Source of the DNA: Oceanospirillaceae bacterium | GTDB taxonomy: Bacteria > Pseudomonadota > Gammaproteobacteria > Pseudomonadales > Balneatricaceae | Length of the DNA stretch: 10,106 nucleotides | Reading direction: 5' to 3' | Assembly (NCBI GenBank): GCA_003497765.1 | Contig: DNNY01000040.1 | Span: 1-10,106, forward strand | Shown here: piece by piece, positions 7,860-10,106 of the stretch | Layout of the letters: the number at the start of each line of letters is the position of its first letter | Numbering within the stretch: the first letter of the stretch is position 1 | The notes under the pieces: model-generated | What the model was told of the DNA's origin: nothing | The model's database searches: none | What the model saw: the letters and a program-made list of their open reading frames with translations, nothing else | Translations under genes and position numbers: made by a program

Positions 7860-7875
7860 TTAAACAAGTGTTTAA
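7860..7875. promoter_or_regulatory. Inverted repeat, candidate PsrA-like operator of fadD
   Basis: TTAAACAAGTGTTTAA is a perfect inverted repeat with 7-bp arms and a 2-base centre. Its core AAAC-N4-GTTT matches the core of the binding site described for PsrA, the TetR-family fatty-acid regulator of Pseudomonas, though the outer G/C bases of that consensus are A/T here. It sits 7 bases upstream of the candidate -35 box of fadD. It has no T-run, so it is unlikely to be a terminator. The regulator itself is not in the window. Confidence 0.4.
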
Positions 7876-7882
7876 ATACTCT

Positions 7883-7910
7883 TTGCCTTCTGGGTATGAG
7901 GGTGTAGAAT
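7883..7910 (+). promoter_or_regulatory. Candidate sigma70 promoter of fadD
   Basis: TTGCCT (7883-7888, four of six) and TAGAAT (7905-7910, five of six) are separated by 16 bases. A transcript would begin near 7917, about 35 bases before the fadD ATG. Confidence 0.45.
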
Positions 7911-7920
7911 AATTGCACTT

Positions 7921-7956
7921 ATGACGAATATAACAATAATAGGATCTTTATTATGA
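7921..7956 (+). CDS. Possible 11-aa leader ORF before fadD
   Basis: ATG 7921 opens the frame MTNITIIGSLL, whose TGA overlaps the fadD ATG as ATGA. It would start only about 4 bases after the predicted transcription start, so it would have to be read almost leaderless, since no ribosome site precedes it. It could couple to fadD translation, but an 11-codon frame easily arises by chance. Confidence 0.12.
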   Translation: MTNITIIGSLL

Positions 7957-9569
7957 CCGCTGATGCTATCAATTTGGAATCTTACCAGTCTATTACTGAG
8001 ATTTTCAATGAAGCCTGTGAACGCTATGGTGATAAACCCGCTTTCTCATGTATGGGCTTGACTCTAAGTTTTAACGATATGGATCGTTTAAGTGCGCAAT
8101 TTGCTTCTTACCTGCAAAACCACACCTACCTAGAACCAGGTGATCGTATAGCCATACAACTACCGAATGTTTTGCAATTCCCCATTGCCGTGTTTGGTGC
8201 CATGCGCGCTGGTATGGTAGTGGTTAACACTAATCCCTTGTACACAGCTCGGGAAATGGAACACCAATTTAATGACTCAGGTGCTAAAGCACTGTTGATA
8301 TTAGCCAATATGGCTCATTTGGCAGAAGAGGTTTTACCCAAGACCAATATCGGTACTGTATTAGTCACTGAATTGGCAGATATGCATCCTTTTGCCAAGC
8401 GCTTGTTAATTAATACAGTCGTCAAAAAAGTGAAGAAGCTGGTGCCTCCCTTTAACTTGCCACAAGCGCTTAGCTTCCGTAAGGCATTGTCTATGGGCAG
8501 TGCGCAACCGGCAAAGCCAGTAGCGACCACACTTGATGATACAGCCGCATTGCAATATACCGGCGGTACCACTGGCGTTTCCAAAGGTGCCCAGTTGTTA
8601 CATCGTAATTTGGTGGCCAATATGTTGCAAGTGAGGGCCAGTGTCAAAGAAGATTTGCCAGGCGAAAGTGAAATCGTTATCGCACCTTTGCCCCTGTACC
8701 ATATCTATGCCTTTACCTTAAGTTTAGTTATGGCTGATTGTGGTCATCATCTGGTGCTTATCCCTAATCCAAGAGATATTCCGGGATTCGTAAAAGAATT
8801 AGGTAAACATAAATTTAGTTCTTTTGCGGGGCTTAATACCCTATTTGTCGCCTTATGTAATAACCCAGATTTTGCCAAATTAGACTTTAGTAATCTAAAA
8901 CAGACCCTTTCCGGTGGTATGGCATTGACTCATGCAGCAGCGGATCGTTGGCAGTCAGTAACGGGTTGTGCTATTCGTGAAGGTTATGGCTTAACGGAAA
9001 CATCGCCAGTAGTCACCCTAAACCCGCACGATGATCCTCGCGTTGGCTATATCGGTAAACCGATTTTAAATACCGAGCTGATGGTTATTGATGATAATGG
9101 ACAACCACTCCCAAATGGTGAAGAAGGTGAATTGTGTATCCGCGGGCCTCAGGTTATGGCTGGTTACTGGAATCGACCCGAAGCCACCGCAGAAGTGATG
9201 TTAGATGATTGGTTTAAAACGGGTGATGTAGCGATTATTTCTGATGATGGTTTTGTGCGTTTGGTTGACCGCATCAAAGATATGATTATCGTCTCTGGCT
9301 TTAATGTCTATCCTAATGAAATTGACGATCTGGCCAGTCAGCATCCTGATATAGTAGAATGTGCGGCAGTGGGTGTCCCCCATGAAGAGTCCGGTGAAGC
9401 AGTAAAACTGTTTGTAGTGACCTCCAATCCAGAGCTAACAGCAGAAGATGTTACCGCCTATTGTCGGGAACATATGACAGCCTACAAGGTGCCTAAATTA
9501 GTTGAATTCCGTGATGAATTGCCAAAAACCAATGTTGGTAAGATTTTGCGGCGCGCCTTACGGGATTAA
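7953..9569 (+). CDS. fadD: Long-chain-fatty-acid--CoA ligase
   Basis: The enzyme activates fatty acids with ATP and CoA to acyl-CoA, feeding beta-oxidation; it works at the inner membrane face during uptake. The 538 residues compare with about 561 in E. coli FadD, and it belongs to the ANL adenylate-forming family. The phosphate loop is YTGGTTGVSKGA (202-213), and EGYGLTET is at 343-350. The FadD signature region runs from DDWFKTGDVA (418-427) through VDRIKDMIIVSGFNVYPNEI (438-457). The C-terminal PKTNVGKILRR contains the catalytic Lys530. AGGA at 7941-7944 is 8 bases before the ATG. It has its own candidate promoter and operator upstream. In E. coli fadD is next to rnd, while here it is about 4 kb away. 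Related medium-chain ligases are the main alternative, but the signature favours FadD. Confidence 0.94.
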   Translation: MTADAINLESYQSITEIFNEACERYGDKPAFSCMGLTLSFNDMDRLSAQFASYLQNHTYLEPGDRIAIQLPNVLQFPIAVFGAMRAGMVVVNTNPLYTAREMEHQFNDSGAKALLILANMAHLAEEVLPKTNIGTVLVTELADMHPFAKRLLINTVVKKVKKLVPPFNLPQALSFRKALSMGSAQPAKPVATTLDDTAALQYTGGTTGVSKGAQLLHRNLVANMLQVRASVKEDLPGESEIVIAPLPLYHIYAFTLSLVMADCGHHLVLIPNPRDIPGFVKELGKHKFSSFAGLNTLFVALCNNPDFAKLDFSNLKQTLSGGMALTHAAADRWQSVTGCAIREGYGLTETSPVVTLNPHDDPRVGYIGKPILNTELMVIDDNGQPLPNGEEGELCIRGPQVMAGYWNRPEATAEVMLDDWFKTGDVAIISDDGFVRLVDRIKDMIIVSGFNVYPNEIDDLASQHPDIVECAAVGVPHEESGEAVKLFVVTSNPELTAEDVTAYCREHMTAYKVPKLVEFRDELPKTNVGKILRRALRD

Positions 9570-9597
9570 ACCGTTACTAAAGACTCTGGGGTTTCAT

Positions 9598-9603
9598 TAT
9601 AAT
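9598..9603 (+). promoter_or_regulatory. Candidate -10 box for hrpA
   Basis: A perfect TATAAT lies 70 bases upstream of the hrpA ATG. The best -35 is a poor TTACTA at 9574-9579 with 18-base spacing, so the promoter is tentative. A transcript from here would carry the stem-loop at 9626-9651 in its leader. Confidence 0.35.
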
Positions 9604-9625
9604 CCGGTGTGTTTGAACGTCATTG

Positions 9626-9651
9626 GCGTTACGCAATAAGCTGCGTGATGC
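9626..9651 (+). other. Stem-loop in the hrpA leader
   Basis: GCGTTACGCA can pair with TGCGTGATGC around the 6-base loop ATAAGC. That gives ten pairs, eight Watson-Crick and two G-U, with no bulge. It ends 22 bases before the hrpA ATG and is not followed by a U-run, so it is not a standard terminator. It could be a leader RNA structure or protect the fadD mRNA 3' end. Confidence 0.45.
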
Positions 9652-9673
9652 ACTGGATTATATATAAAACCCT

Positions 9674-10106
9674 ATGTCTGTTGATCTTTCCCAATGTCTT
9701 GCTAAAGACATACCAGCCTTGCAAAGGCTGGATGCCAAAATTGCTCAGCGGATAAAACGCCAACAACCTACTGATCACTTGCAGTCAAGGTTAGAATCCC
9801 AGTGGCAACAGTCAGCGACTAACTACCAACAGCGGTCTGCTGCTACACCAAAAATTACCTACCCTGATTTACCTGTTGCCAGCCAACGAGATAAGTTAGT
9901 TGAACTGATACGTGACAATCAAGTGGTTGTTCTAGCAGGGGAAACGGGTTCCGGTAAAACCACCCAATTACCCAAATTATGCCTTGAAGCAGGCCAAGGA
10001 GTGCGGGGTTTAATTGGGCATACGCAACCAAGGCGCTTGGCCGCACGCACTGTGGCACAACGGATTGCGGAAGAGTTACAAGTGCCTTTGGGGCAGCAGG
10101 TTGGTT
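9674..10106 (+). CDS. hrpA: ATP-dependent RNA helicase HrpA, 3'-truncated
   Basis: HrpA is a DEAH-box RNA helicase; in E. coli it takes part in mRNA processing and in rescue of stalled or collided ribosomes. Only the first 144 of roughly 1300 residues are present, and the window ends inside the gene with the frame still open. After a helical N-terminus comes [20 protein letters not shown] (61-80), then Walker [14 protein letters not shown] (89-101), then motif Ia [19 protein letters not shown] (117-135). These match HrpA, and [14 protein letters not shown] separates it from HrpB. The frame has a stop at 9665-9667, so ATG 9674 is the first possible ATG. It lacks a Shine-Dalgarno sequence, which may mean weak or structure-controlled initiation. 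Confidence 0.94.
   Translation, partial: MSVDLSQCLAKDIPALQRLDAKIAQRIKRQQPTDHLQSRLESQWQQSATNYQQRSAATPKITYPDLPVASQRDKLVELIRDNQVVVLAGETGSGKTTQLPKLCLEAGQGVRGLIGHTQPRRLAARTVAQRIAEELQVPLGQQVG

Larger units (their letters stand above)
9570..9673. other. fadD-hrpA intergenic region and hrpA leader
   Basis: This 104-bp gap holds a TATAAT box and a stem-loop. No Shine-Dalgarno sequence precedes the hrpA ATG; the last bases are AT-rich (tatatataaaaccct). No T-run terminator follows fadD. Confidence 0.5.

Noticed and set aside
1..10106. Mobile element, prophage, CRISPR or defence island
   Set aside because: No transposase, integrase, terminal repeats, regular spacers or known defence domains are visible, and all recognised genes are chromosomal housekeeping types on one strand.

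Overview
This window looks like a chromosomal contig from a gammaproteobacterium, probably near Pseudomonadales/Cellvibrionales. The evidence is protein resemblance to E. coli and Pseudomonas families and the gene order dnaX-ybaB-recR-rnd-ycgL-ycgN. Leucine TTA/TTG codons are common, so the genome appears moderately AT-leaning. No composition count was run. All recognised genes are on the + strand, and both ends cut through a gene. No tRNA, rRNA, CRISPR array, insertion sequence or phage gene is visible.

Region 1 (1-4823) is a dense housekeeping block. It holds the 3' part of dnaX (DNA polymerase III tau/gamma), ybaB (nucleoid-associated protein), recR (recombination mediator), rnd (RNase D), ycgL and ycgN. 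Gaps are small or negative: recR and rnd overlap by 7 bp, and ycgL starts just after rnd. This suggests cotranscription and translational coupling. The first 34 bases of the dnaX fragment carry a stop codon and a broken Walker A motif, which most likely reflects poor sequence at a contig edge.

Region 2 (4824-5042) is the largest gap. It contains a possible 37-aa ORF that overlaps the end of ycgN, and two short inverted repeats, but no convincing promoter or terminator.

Region 3 (5043-7855) is a probable two-gene unit. The first gene encodes a 678-aa exported von Willebrand A protein with an intact MIDAS and one C-terminal membrane anchor. Eight bases later comes a YafJ-like class II glutamine amidotransferase. 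This pair is the least understood part of the window.

Region 4 (7856-10106) holds fadD (long-chain acyl-CoA synthetase) and the start of hrpA (DEAH-box RNA helicase). Upstream of fadD lie a 16-bp inverted repeat resembling a PsrA-type fatty-acid operator, a sigma70-like promoter and an 11-codon leader ORF. The hrpA leader has a TATAAT box and a 10-bp stem-loop.

Most of the window is conventional. No clear new defence, mobile or biosynthetic system was found. The points most worth checking are the vWA/amidotransferase pair, the small ORF, the fadD control region, the hrpA leader hairpin and the damaged dnaX edge.
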